DNA from: Anaeromyxobacter sp.
GTDB taxonomy: Bacteria; Myxococcota; Myxococcia; Myxococcales; Anaeromyxobacteraceae
Length of the DNA: 45,866 nt
Assembly (NCBI GenBank): GCA_025360965.1
Contig: JANYBC010000164.1
Location: 1-45,866 of the forward strand
Direction of reading: 5' to 3'
Below, one piece after another: positions 10,390 through 17,368 of the stretch (its first letter is position 1; the number at the start of each line of letters is the position of its first letter). Under the pieces are notes generated by a model. It saw only the letters and a list, made by a program, of their open reading frames with translations. It did not search any database and had not been told where the DNA came from. The position numbers and the translations under genes are program-made.

Positions 10390-11142
10390 GTGCGAGCGCT
10401 CCTCCTCGCCGCGCTGCTCGCCGCGCTCCCTGTTTTGGGAGTGGCGCGGGACGTGCCGCGTCTCGCCGGTCCGGTCGTCGACGAGGCCGGCGTCCTGTCG
10501 GGCGGCGACCTGAGCCGGCTCGAAGCCCTGTCGCGGGCGGCCCACGACCTGGAGGGGCGCCGCGGCGTCCAGCTCCAGTACCTGCTCGTGAAGGTGCTGG
10601 ACGGGGAGCCGATCGAGACCTTCGCCATCCGGGTGGCCGAAGCCTGGAAGCTGGGCGACGCCACCACGGACAACGGCGTGCTGGTGCTGGTGGCGGTCGA
10701 CGACCGAAAGGTCCGCATCGAGGTCGGCAACGGCATCGAGGGCGGGCTGACCGACGCCCAGGCCTCACGCATCATCCGCGCCACCATCGCCCCGGCCTTC
10801 CGCGTTGGCCGCTATGGCGATGGACTCTACGAGGCCGGCGTCCAGGTGCTGCAGACCCTCGGCGCGCTGCCCGAGGGTGCCAGGTCGCGGCCGGAGGCCC
10901 GCGCCGGCAAGGTGGGGAGCCGGTTCGGCGGGCTGCTCATGGCCGCGCTGGTCGTCGTCTTCATCGTGCTCCGGGCCCTCTTCGGCCTCGGGCGCCGCGG
11001 CTTCTGGGGCGGGCGAGGCGGCTGGGGCGGCGGCGGGTTCGGCGGGGGCGGCTTCGGAGGTGGCTTCGGCGGCGGCGGCGGTGGTGGCTGGAGCGGTGGC
11101 GGCGGCGGCTTCTCCGGCGGCGGCGCCTCGGGAAGCTGGTAG
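10390..11142 (+). CDS. TPM-domain membrane protein (YgcG/Psb32-like) with Gly-rich tail
   Basis: 250-residue protein with a signal peptide (MRALLLAALLAALPVLGVAR), then a TPM domain at about residues 25-155: VVDEAGVLSGGDLSRLEALS, GVLVLVAVDDRKVRIEVGNG, SRIIRATIAPAFRVGRYGDG. One transmembrane helix follows near residue 185 (LLMAALVVVFIVLRALFGL). The tail consists almost only of Gly with Phe, Trp and Ser, ending in GGGASGSW. TPM domains act as acid-phosphatase-like or thylakoid/photosystem repair modules in plants. In bacteria the role is unsettled. It starts with GTG 8 bp after lemA and is followed 8 bp later by a second TPM gene, so the three form one operon. Confidence 0.93.
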   Translation: MRALLLAALLAALPVLGVARDVPRLAGPVVDEAGVLSGGDLSRLEALSRAAHDLEGRRGVQLQYLLVKVLDGEPIETFAIRVAEAWKLGDATTDNGVLVLVAVDDRKVRIEVGNGIEGGLTDAQASRIIRATIAPAFRVGRYGDGLYEAGVQVLQTLGALPEGARSRPEARAGKVGSRFGGLLMAALVVVFIVLRALFGLGRRGFWGGRGGWGGGGFGGGGFGGGFGGGGGGGWSGGGGGFSGGGASGSW

Positions 11143-11150
11143 GAGGCGTC

Positions 11151-11792
11151 ATGGTGCTGGAGAAGAGCTTCGACGAGGCGGCGCGCGCCCGGGTGGCCGA
11201 GGCGGTGCGCCTGGCCGAGGCCGGTTCGCGCGGGCAGGTGGTCCCGGTGGTGGTGGCACGGAGCGATGGGTACCCGGAGGCCCGGCTGCGCGGGGCGCTG
11301 CTCGGCGCGGCGGTGGTCACCGCGGCCCTGCTGCTCTCGCCGCTGCCGTTCCCGCTGACGCCCGGCGAGCTGCCGCTCGGACAGCTGGCCGGGGCCCTGC
11401 TCGGGTGGGGGCTCTCCTGGCTGGCGCCGCTGGAGCGGTTCCTGGTCGGCCACCAGCACCTCGACCGCGTCGTGAAGGCCCGGGCCATGCGCGCCTTCCT
11501 CGAGCACGGCCTGCACCAGACCAGCGAGGGGATCGGCGTGCTGGTCTTCGCCTCGCTGCTGGAGCGACAGGCGGTGGTGCTGGGCGATCACGGCATTCAC
11601 GCCCTGGTCGGCGACGGCGAATGGCAGGCGACCGTCGACGCGCTGGTGGCCGGGATGAAGCGCGGCGCACCGGCCGACGGCTTCGTCGAGGCCGTCACCC
11701 GCTGCGGCACCCGGCTTGCCGAGCACTTCCCGCGCGGCGCAGCCCCGCGGGCGAACGAGTTGCCGGACGCGCTCAAGCTCGATCGAGGCTGA
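11151..11792 (+). CDS. Second TPM-domain membrane protein
   Basis: 213-residue protein whose first 40 residues (FDEAARARVAEAVRLAEAGS, GQVVPVVVARSDGYPEARLR) and last 90 residues (GIGVLVFASLLERQAVVLGD, VDALVAGMKRGAPADGFVEA) form a TPM domain split by two transmembrane helices at about residues 48-100. This is the usual architecture of the companion gene to LemA-TPM1 pairs. There is no signal peptide. The AGGAGG at 11141-11146 supports the ATG at 11151. It is the last gene of the lemA operon, ending 9 bp before the convergent ABC gene. Confidence 0.88.
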   Translation: MVLEKSFDEAARARVAEAVRLAEAGSRGQVVPVVVARSDGYPEARLRGALLGAAVVTAALLLSPLPFPLTPGELPLGQLAGALLGWGLSWLAPLERFLVGHQHLDRVVKARAMRAFLEHGLHQTSEGIGVLVFASLLERQAVVLGDHGIHALVGDGEWQATVDALVAGMKRGAPADGFVEAVTRCGTRLAEHFPRGAAPRANELPDALKLDRG

Positions 11793-11801
11793 GGGACCGG
11801 C

Positions 11802-13310
11802 TCAGGCGTCCACGGTGAAGCGCCCGGCCGCCATCCGGGCCCGCCGGTCCACCACCCCGGCCAGCTCGTCCTCATGGTGGCTCACCAGCACCAGCGTGGT
11901 GCCCTCTCCACGCTGCCGGGCGAGCGTCTCGCGCAGGGCACGGCGCGCCTCGGGAGAAAGTCCGGCGAACGGCTCGTCGAGCAGCAGCACCGCCGGGCGG
12001 GCCACCAGCGCCCGCGCCAGCAGCAGCAGCCGCTGCTCGCCGTAGGAGCAGGAGAGGAAGCTCCGTGCGCGCAGGGAGGCCAGGCCGAGCAGGTCGATCA
12101 GCGCCGTCACCTCCTGTCGCTGCCGGTCGCTGGGGCGCTCGGCCAGCCCGACGGTGCCGAGGAACCCGGAGTGGACCACCGCCTCGCCGGCGACGTCGAG
12201 GCGGTGCCGGGCCTGCAGCTCGGGTGAGACCTGGCCGACGCGCCGCCGGACCTGGTCGGCGTCGGCGCGGAGCCCAAGGTCGAGCCGCGCGATGCTGCCG
12301 GTGGCCGGCTGCTCCTCGCCGGCCAGCAGCCGCAGGAGCGTCGACTTGCCGGCGCCGTTGGGGCCGGTGATGCCCCAGGACTCGCCGGCCCGGATGGTCC
12401 AGCGGACCCGGTCAAGGACGGCGTGGCCGTCGACCAGGACGGTGACGTCCCGCAGGTCGAAGAGGGGCAGACGGTCCGCGCCGCGATCGCCTGCCGGGCC
12501 GCCAACCGTCTCGCGACCGCCCGTCGTTCGACCGCCCGGGTCGCGGGCGGCCGGGGAACAACCGTCCGCGAGCCGGTCGCTCGCGGCGCGGCTGTCCGCG
12601 GCGCGGTCGTCCACCACCCGGCCACCGGCCAGCCGGACCATCCGGGTCACTCCATCGAAGATCTCCTCCTCCCGGTGGGTGGCCGTCACCACCGTGACTC
12701 CTGCCGCGGCCACGGCGACGAGCCGCTCCAGCAGCCCGGCGCGGCCGGCGGCGTCGAGCCCGTCGCAGACCTCGTCGAGCAGCAGCACCTCGGGGCCCGG
12801 CGCCAGCGCCCGCGCCACCAGCACCCGGCGCGCCTCGCCGCGCGAGAGGGCGAGGAAGCGGCGCCCCAGCAGCGGTTCGACCCCGAGCGGGGCGGCGGCC
12901 CGCTCCACCAGCGCGCTCCGGGCCGGCGTGGCCGGCAGCACCGGGTAACGCTCGCCGTCGAGGCCAGAGCGGATCACCGCCTCCACCGGGAGGTCGAGGC
13001 CGGCGCGGGCATAGGCGTCCTGCCCTTCCGGACCGACCAGGGCCATCCGCTCGCGGACGCCGATGGGGCTCGCCGAGGGTTCGCCGTCCGGCCCGTGGAA
13101 GAGCCGCCGCCCCGGCAGGAAGGGATCGAGCCACTGGTCGCCGCGCAGCAGGCGCAGCAGCGTGGACTTGCCCGAGCCGTTGGCGCCGACCACCGCCCAG
13201 CGATCCCCGGTCGAGAGGGTGAGCGTCACGTCGCGCAGCACGGCCGCCCCGCCCAGGGTCACCGAGGCCTGCTCCAGCACCACCAGCGGTCGATGGCGCG
13301 GCCCGGTCAT
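11802..13310 (-). CDS. Tandem ABC ATPase, ModF/PhrA-like
   Basis: 502-residue protein with two ABC nucleotide-binding domains and no membrane segment. Domain 1 has GANGSGKST (Walker A), LSRGEARRVLVARAL (signature) and VLLLDEVCDG (Walker B). Domain 2 has GPNGAGKST, CSYGEQRLLLLARAL and VLLLDEPFAGLSP. The H-loops are TATHREEE and LVSHHEDE. The signature motifs are degenerate in both halves (LSRGE, CSYGE instead of LSGGQ), as in ModF. The domains are joined by a ~50-residue linker (about residues 230-280) of Arg/Ala/Asp/Gly low complexity. ModF-type proteins are linked to molybdate or DNA photorepair loci, but their role is unproven. It starts 2 bp after the stop of the upstream Cache gene, so the two are cotranscribed. 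Confidence 0.9.
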   Translation of the reverse strand: MTGPRHRPLVVLEQASVTLGGAAVLRDVTLTLSTGDRWAVVGANGSGKSTLLRLLRGDQWLDPFLPGRRLFHGPDGEPSASPIGVRERMALVGPEGQDAYARAGLDLPVEAVIRSGLDGERYPVLPATPARSALVERAAAPLGVEPLLGRRFLALSRGEARRVLVARALAPGPEVLLLDEVCDGLDAAGRAGLLERLVAVAAAGVTVVTATHREEEIFDGVTRMVRLAGGRVVDDRAADSRAASDRLADGCSPAARDPGGRTTGGRETVGGPAGDRGADRLPLFDLRDVTVLVDGHAVLDRVRWTIRAGESWGITGPNGAGKSTLLRLLAGEEQPATGSIARLDLGLRADADQVRRRVGQVSPELQARHRLDVAGEAVVHSGFLGTVGLAERPSDRQRQEVTALIDLLGLASLRARSFLSCSYGEQRLLLLARALVARPAVLLLDEPFAGLSPEARRALRETLARQRGEGTTLVLVSHHEDELAGVVDRRARMAAGRFTVDA

Positions 13311-13312
13311 GC

Positions 13313-14353
13313 TCAGCCGCCAGGTGGCCGCTGGCCGGGTGGGAGTCCGTCGGTGCGCCCGAAGACCAGCCCTCTGGCCGCAGCCACCATCAGCCCGGCC
13401 GCCAGCGCCGAGAGCAGCAGCATGGTCGCCCAGGCCTGGCGCCGGCCTTCCCGCACGGCGCGGTGGTGTGCCGTGAAGTCGTGGACCACGTAGAGGGCGG
13501 CGACCTTGCGGCCGGTCGCGTCCGACACCGGGAAGATCCCCCGGATCGAGACCCGCCCGGCCCGCTCCGCCTCGCCGAGGAACTGCCCAGCCTCGGGCAG
13601 GTGGTCGATGTCGCCGCTGAAGGACGCCAGGCCGTCGGCCGGGTCGGTGGCGTCCACCACCAGCAGGTCGGCGCGGGCGTTCCAGCTGTTGACGCGCGGG
13701 CCGAGCACCGCCGCCCAGGCCTGCTCGTCGATGAAGCGCTTCTGCACCAGCAGCCCGTAGTCGTCGCCGGTTCGACCCTTCAGCGCGGTGAGGAAGTGGT
13801 CGATCTCCTCGGCCAGCTCCATGAAGCCGATGAGCTGGCCGTCCACGACCCAGGGGCGGACCACGCGCAGGGCGAAGGCGGTGCGGCCCAGCTCCAGGCC
13901 AGCGCCGAGGTCGCCGGTCTCCGCAGCGCGGCGCCGGGTGAACCTCTCGACGGTGTCGCCGAAGAGTTCCGGCTTGTGGACCCGCAGGAAGACCTGGCGT
14001 CCGGCGCCGGCCTCGTGGAAGTACCAGTGCGTGATCCGTTCGCGCTCGCGCAGCGCGGCCAGCACCGGCGCCGCCAGCCGCTGCAGCCCGGCGCGGTCGC
14101 GCGCCAGGAAGGCGGTGCGCAGCTCCCGCGACGCCATCAGGGCGTCGAGGGTGGCGGCCAGCTTCTCCTGCTCCGCCGCCTGCTGGCCGCGGAAGGCCTC
14201 GGCCGCCCCGGCCAGCACCGTGGCGCCGACCGCCTCGACCCGCTCCTCGAAGCCGCGGCTGATCAGCTCAGCCCCGACGACGCCAGACAGGAGGCTGAGC
14301 GCGACCAGCGCGAGGACCAGCTTGGTTTCGGCGGAGCGCGGCGCCAGGAGCAT
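13313..14353 (-). CDS. Membrane-anchored double-Cache sensor lacking an output domain
   Basis: 346-residue protein: transmembrane helix at residues 12-32 (LVLALVALSLLSGVVGAELI), a periplasmic double-Cache region (about 35-300), a second helix near 312-332 (MLLLSALAAGLMVAAARGLV), then a short Pro/Gly tail. Recognisable Cache segments are HWYFHEAGAGRQVFLRVHKP, VVRPWVVDGQLIGFMELAEE and GIFPVSDATGRKVAALYVVH. There is no HAMP, kinase, GGDEF or methyl-accepting region, so the ligand signal has no output in cis. It may work with a partner or be a truncated receptor. TAGTTT lies 10 nt before the ATG. The downstream gene is the ABC ATPase. Confidence 0.82.
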   Translation of the reverse strand: MLLAPRSAETKLVLALVALSLLSGVVGAELISRGFEERVEAVGATVLAGAAEAFRGQQAAEQEKLAATLDALMASRELRTAFLARDRAGLQRLAAPVLAALRERERITHWYFHEAGAGRQVFLRVHKPELFGDTVERFTRRRAAETGDLGAGLELGRTAFALRVVRPWVVDGQLIGFMELAEEIDHFLTALKGRTGDDYGLLVQKRFIDEQAWAAVLGPRVNSWNARADLLVVDATDPADGLASFSGDIDHLPEAGQFLGEAERAGRVSIRGIFPVSDATGRKVAALYVVHDFTAHHRAVREGRRQAWATMLLLSALAAGLMVAAARGLVFGRTDGLPPGQRPPGG

Positions 14354-14363
14354 GGGTGGCAGA

Positions 14364-14369
14364 AAACTA
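14364..14369 (-). promoter_or_regulatory. -10-like TAGTTT before the Cache-sensor start
   Basis: TAGTTT ends 10 nt before the ATG at 14353. The short gap and lack of Shine-Dalgarno suggest a leaderless or nearly leaderless transcript. Confidence 0.4.
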
Positions 14370-14521
14370 GCACGCTGGCGGCGTTACATCAGCCCGGCTG
14401 GCACCTTCCGGGTAGGACGGCGTCCGGCGCCGGGGGCAGGGCTGACACGGCTGCGGCCAATCGTCCTGCGACATTTCGGCGAGCTATTGAATAGACGGGG
14501 CATGAGGCGCATCTTCAGGCC

Positions 14522-14944
14522 ATGCGCAAACTGCTCATCCTCGCCGCTGTCGTCGCAGCCCCGCTGCTCCTCCCCCGTTCCGCCACCGCCCAGGTGTCGG
14601 TCGCGATCCACTTCGACCTCCCGGTGGTCCTCCCGACGCTGGTGGTGATCGAGCCGGGCATCCAGGTGGTCCCCGACGTCAACGAGGAGGTCTTCTTCGT
14701 CGACGGCTTCTACTGGGTGAGGCGCGACACCCGCTGGTATCGGTCGCACGATCACCGGAAGGGCTGGGTGATCGTCGAGGCGCGCGGCGTGCCGGGGCGG
14801 CTGGTCACCTACCCGCCCGGCCACTACCGCAAGTGGAACCAGCAGAAGGAGAAGCACGGCAAGAACGAGGGGAAGCACGACCACGACCAGGGCGACCACG
14901 GTGACAGCGGGAAGGGGAAGGACAAGGGGAACAAGAAGGACTGA
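14522..14944 (+). CDS. Exported small protein with charged Lys/His/Asp tail, unknown function
   Basis: 140 residues. A clear signal peptide (MRKLLILAAVVAAPLLLPRS, cleaved near SATAQ) precedes a compact domain (about 25-105) with EEVFFVDGFYWVRRDTRWY, GWVIVEARGVPGRLV and PPGHYRKWNQQKE. Similar short periplasmic proteins with YWVRR-W and PPGHYRKW motifs are common in Myxococcota. I know of no function. The last 35 residues are Lys, Asp, His and Gly only, which could bind metal or polyanions. The gene stands alone between divergent and convergent neighbours, with TATTGAAT about 30 nt upstream as a possible -10. Confidence 0.8.
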   Translation: MRKLLILAAVVAAPLLLPRSATAQVSVAIHFDLPVVLPTLVVIEPGIQVVPDVNEEVFFVDGFYWVRRDTRWYRSHDHRKGWVIVEARGVPGRLVTYPPGHYRKWNQQKEKHGKNEGKHDHDQGDHGDSGKGKDKGNKKD

Positions 14945-14976
14945 GTCCCGGGCGCCGGGCCGAACGGTCCTTCACG

Positions 14977-14990
14977 GCGCCGGCCGGCGC
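14977..14990. terminator. Palindrome between convergent genes, possible terminator
   Basis: GCGCCGGCCGGCGC is a perfect 14-bp palindrome in the 52-bp gap between two converging stop codons. There is no T-tract, so the function is uncertain. Confidence 0.3.
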
Positions 14991-14996
14991 GATCCC

Positions 14997-15443
14997 TCAG
15001 TACGCCAGCTTGAGCGGCACCACCGCCTCGCCGGCCCGGCATTCGAACTTCGCGTCCTCCCAACTGGGTGGCCCGGTCCGGCTGGTGGCGCAGTTCGACG
15101 CGCCGATCCCCTCGGTCGGACCGGGGAGCGGGAACCAGCCCATGTCGAGCTTGCCGTTGCCGTTCTCGTCGTGGAAGACCAGCACGGCGCACTCACCGGT
15201 CGCCAGCCCCTCCATCACCGCAAAGATCCGGCCGACCCGCGGCGCGAGCTTGATCACCTTGGCGGCGCGCGCCAGGTCGAGCCACGTGGCCTTGCTGGTG
15301 TAGACGGCGATGATCAGCTTCCCCTTGACGCTCTTCACCCCTTCGACGGCGAAGGCCAGCGTGGCCAATGACTCGGCCGGCGACGTCGCGGCGGGCAGGG
15401 GAGGAGTGACGGCCAGGAGCAGGAGGAGGGTGGTGGCGAACAT
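14997..15443 (-). CDS. DUF2141 exported protein
   Basis: 148-residue protein with a signal peptide (MFATTLLLLLAVTPPLPAA) and a DUF2141 domain: VKGKLIIAVYTSKATWL, GECAVLVFHDENGNGKLDMG (the conserved HDxNxNGKxD segment that resembles a Ca-binding loop) and a C-terminal AVVPLKLAY. The family is periplasmic and of unknown function. Unusually it has two Cys in the C-terminal third (SNCATSR, FECRAGE) that could form a disulfide. The start at 15443 has AGGAG about 8 nt upstream. Longer upstream frames lack a signal peptide at their N-terminus and are rejected. Confidence 0.85.
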   Translation of the reverse strand: MFATTLLLLLAVTPPLPAATSPAESLATLAFAVEGVKSVKGKLIIAVYTSKATWLDLARAAKVIKLAPRVGRIFAVMEGLATGECAVLVFHDENGNGKLDMGWFPLPGPTEGIGASNCATSRTGPPSWEDAKFECRAGEAVVPLKLAY

Positions 15444-15562
15444 GTGGCTTCTCCTAGCACGACCTCCGTGGAGGGCGCTCCGCTCGTCGGGCCGGCCGGG
15501 ACCCTGGTCGGGAATCCCCGACAGGCGCCTTGCCAACCCCTCGGAATCCCGGGTCCCCTGAC

Positions 15563-15578
15563 TGGCAAGCCACGTGCA
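15563..15578 (+). promoter_or_regulatory. Sigma-54-type promoter candidate
   Basis: TGGCAAGCCACGTGCA matches the -24/-12 consensus TGGCACGnnnnTTGCW at all but two fixed positions. The GG and GC are exactly 10 bases apart. It predicts transcription from about 15590 and a ~38-nt leader carrying GGAGG before the ATG at 15628. Confidence 0.5.
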
Positions 15579-15627
15579 CATGGTGGGATCGGCTGCCGAT
15601 GAACGGCACCACCCAGCGGAGGACGCC

Positions 15628-15960
15628 ATGACCACCACCCGGAAGAACACCAGCAGGACATTCACCCTCGTCGGCGCCGGCCTCGGTCTCGCCCTCTTCC
15701 TGGCCATCGGGCTCCTCCCCTCGGTCCTCTACGGCGGCTACGCCGGCGTGCTGTTGGCTGGCGGGATCTTCGGGACGCCGCTGGAAGGGACCTTGCTGGT
15801 CCGCGCCTTCATCGTCGCCGGCATGGTGGTCGGCGTCGCCAGCTGCGGCTCGCTCTTCGCGGTTCTCGGCGCTGTGGGTGGCTCGGGCGTCGCCGCGCTC
15901 ACCCGCTCCGCCGGCAAGGCCGGAGTCGAGGCTGCCCCCGCCGCCGCGCCGAAGGCCTAG
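15628..15960 (+). CDS. Small two-helix membrane protein, unknown function
   Basis: 110 residues with a basic Thr-rich N-terminus (MTTTRKNTSRTFTLVG) and hydrophobic segments at about 12-52 and 60-93, with an Ala/Lys tail ending PAAAPKA. I do not recognise a family. The single Cys (VASCGSL) is in the second membrane segment. The start is chosen at 15628 because GCGGAGGA lies 6 nt upstream. An in-frame ATG 54 nt earlier would add a soluble leader and falls within a predicted sigma-54 promoter region. If that promoter is real, the gene belongs to an enhancer-binding-protein regulon. Confidence 0.7.
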   Translation: MTTTRKNTSRTFTLVGAGLGLALFLAIGLLPSVLYGGYAGVLLAGGIFGTPLEGTLLVRAFIVAGMVVGVASCGSLFAVLGAVGGSGVAALTRSAGKAGVEAAPAAAPKA

Positions 15961-16043
15961 CCAGCAGGCTCCACCAGGTCGCGGACTTCGCGGCGCCCCG
16001 GCCCACCGGCTGGGGCGCTTCGCTATTGGGGGAGGGCGCGTGG

Positions 16044-16049
16044 TAGAGC
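16044..16049 (+). promoter_or_regulatory. -10-like TAGAGC before the RluA-family gene
   Basis: TAGAGC ends 6 nt before the GTG at 16056, with no Shine-Dalgarno between, as expected for a leaderless transcript. Confidence 0.4.
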
Positions 16050-16055
16050 CGGGCC

Positions 16056-16946
16056 GTGGCCGAAGAACCGCTCACCGTTCCCTTCTCCGACGCCGGCGCC
16101 CGGCTCGATCGCTGGCTGGCGGCCCACTCCGGTCAGACCCTGGAGCGCGCCCGCTGGCTCATCGAGCAGGGCCGCGTCCGCATCCGCGGCAAGGCCTGCT
16201 CGCCGGTCCGCAAGCTCTTCGGCGGCGAGGAGATCGAGGTGGTGCTGCCGCCACCGCGCACCATCCGGCCGGGCGACGCGGCCGGCCCCGACCTGGCGCT
16301 GCTCCATGACGACGCCGCCTGCCTGGTCGTGGACAAGGTGGCCGGGCTGCCGGTCGAGCCGGTCAAGCCGGGCGGGGTCTCGGTGGTCTCGGCGGTGAGC
16401 CGCCTCGGCGGCTTCGACGTGGGTGGCCGCAACCTCCCCGGCCTGCCGCACCGGCTCGACGCCCAGACCAGCGGCTGTCTCATGCTGGCCCGCACCGACC
16501 TGGCGCTGGCGGCGCTGCGCCGGGCCTTCGACGAGGGGCAGGTCGAGAAGGAGTACCTGGCGCTGGTGGCCGGGGCGCCACCGGACGAGCTGGCGCTCGA
16601 CCAGCCGTACGGCCGGGATCCGAAGGACCAGCGGCGCTTCACGACCCGCGTCCACTCGGCGCGGCGGGCCCGCCTATCGTGGCGGGTGGAGCGGCGGCTG
16701 CGCGACGCGGCCCTGCTGCGGGTCCGGCTCGACACCGGGCGGACCCACCAGATCCGCGTGCAGCTGGCCGAGGCCGGCTTCCCGGTGCTGGGCGACGTGG
16801 TCTACGGCGTCCCCTCTGAGGGGATCTCGCGGCAGGCGCTCCACGCGGCGCGGCTCGCCTTCCCATCGCCGCTCGGTCCCAGGGTCGACGTGACGGCGCC
16901 GCTCCCGGGTGACCTGGCAGCGGCGCTGGCGAAGCTCTCGGAGTAG
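16056..16946 (+). CDS. RluA-family 23S rRNA pseudouridine synthase
   Basis: 296-residue enzyme converting specific uridines in structured RNA, usually 23S rRNA, to pseudouridine. It has an N-terminal S4 RNA-binding domain (residues ~8-65: GARLDRWLAAHSGQTLERAR) and a catalytic domain with LPHRLDAQTSGCLMLART, whose Asp (about residue 135) is the nucleophile. LDTGRTHQIRVQLAEAGFPV and VLGDVVYG complete the family core. Length is normal for RluA/RluD-type enzymes. The exact target cannot be told from sequence. It starts with GTG right after a TAGAGC box. The stop is convergent with the Cys-rich mini-protein 39 bp away. Confidence 0.93.
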   Translation: MAEEPLTVPFSDAGARLDRWLAAHSGQTLERARWLIEQGRVRIRGKACSPVRKLFGGEEIEVVLPPPRTIRPGDAAGPDLALLHDDAACLVVDKVAGLPVEPVKPGGVSVVSAVSRLGGFDVGGRNLPGLPHRLDAQTSGCLMLARTDLALAALRRAFDEGQVEKEYLALVAGAPPDELALDQPYGRDPKDQRRFTTRVHSARRARLSWRVERRLRDAALLRVRLDTGRTHQIRVQLAEAGFPVLGDVVYGVPSEGISRQALHAARLAFPSPLGPRVDVTAPLPGDLAAALAKLSE

Positions 16947-16985
16947 GGCAGCCCGCCCGCGCAGGCGCGGCGGCCGCCCGGCGGT

Positions 16986-17192
16986 TCAGGCGTGCGCCGC
17001 CTCGGGGGCGACGTCGAGCGAGCGGCCGTTCGGCAGCAGGTGCGCGGGGACCTTCTGGCCGCACTCGCCGAGCGCGTGCCGGGCGCAGTGCTGGTACCGC
17101 CCCTCGCAGTACCAGGTGGTCCAGACCTGGAGCGACGGCTTGGAGCCGAAGACCTGGTAGAGCGGGCAATTGAAGGCGTGGTTGCAGGCCAT
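16986..17192 (-). CDS. 68-residue Cys-rich protein, sigma-54-preceded
   Basis: Small soluble protein beginning MACNHAFNCPLYQVFG, then WTTWYCEGRYQHCARH and GECGQKVPAHLLPNG. Its six Cys and several His (C-x5-C, C-x6-C, C-x7-C) suggest a metal-bound or iron-sulfur fold. Short proteins and domains with the YCEGxxxxCAR-LLPNG pattern occur in delta-proteobacteria near signalling genes. I cannot assign a function. A close sigma-54 -24/-12 match lies on the same strand with its -12 GC 37 nt before the ATG, and GGGGG precedes the start. Frames extending to 17309 would cross this promoter and are rejected. Confidence 0.75.
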   Translation of the reverse strand: MACNHAFNCPLYQVFGSKPSLQVWTTWYCEGRYQHCARHALGECGQKVPAHLLPNGRSLDVAPEAAHA

Positions 17193-17227
17193 GGTTCCCC
17201 CGATGAGTCTCGAACGAGGGCTTTCCA

Positions 17228-17243
17228 TGCAACGGGCCGGCCA
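17228..17243 (-). promoter_or_regulatory. Sigma-54 promoter for the Cys-rich mini-protein
   Basis: Minus strand reads TGGCCGGCCCGTTGCA, a near-ideal -24 TGGC / -12 TTGCA pair with exact GG-n10-GC spacing. Transcription would begin near 17217, giving a ~25-nt leader. Confidence 0.6.
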
Positions 17244-17368
17244 GACGACCCATCCCAGCAAGATCGAGATCTTCGAAGGGGAGGTGGAAGAGCTCCCCAT
17301 CAATTCCACGGAGCCGCTGTCAAGCCTTGTGGGGCGTCCCCTGTCGTGTGAGAACCGCGCCCCGCCCG

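Noticed and set aside
10990-11142. GGC/GGT repeats as a DNA repeat array or CRISPR-like element
   Set aside because: They encode the Gly-rich tail of a TPM protein in frame. There are no spaced identical repeats, and I saw no CRISPR array anywhere.
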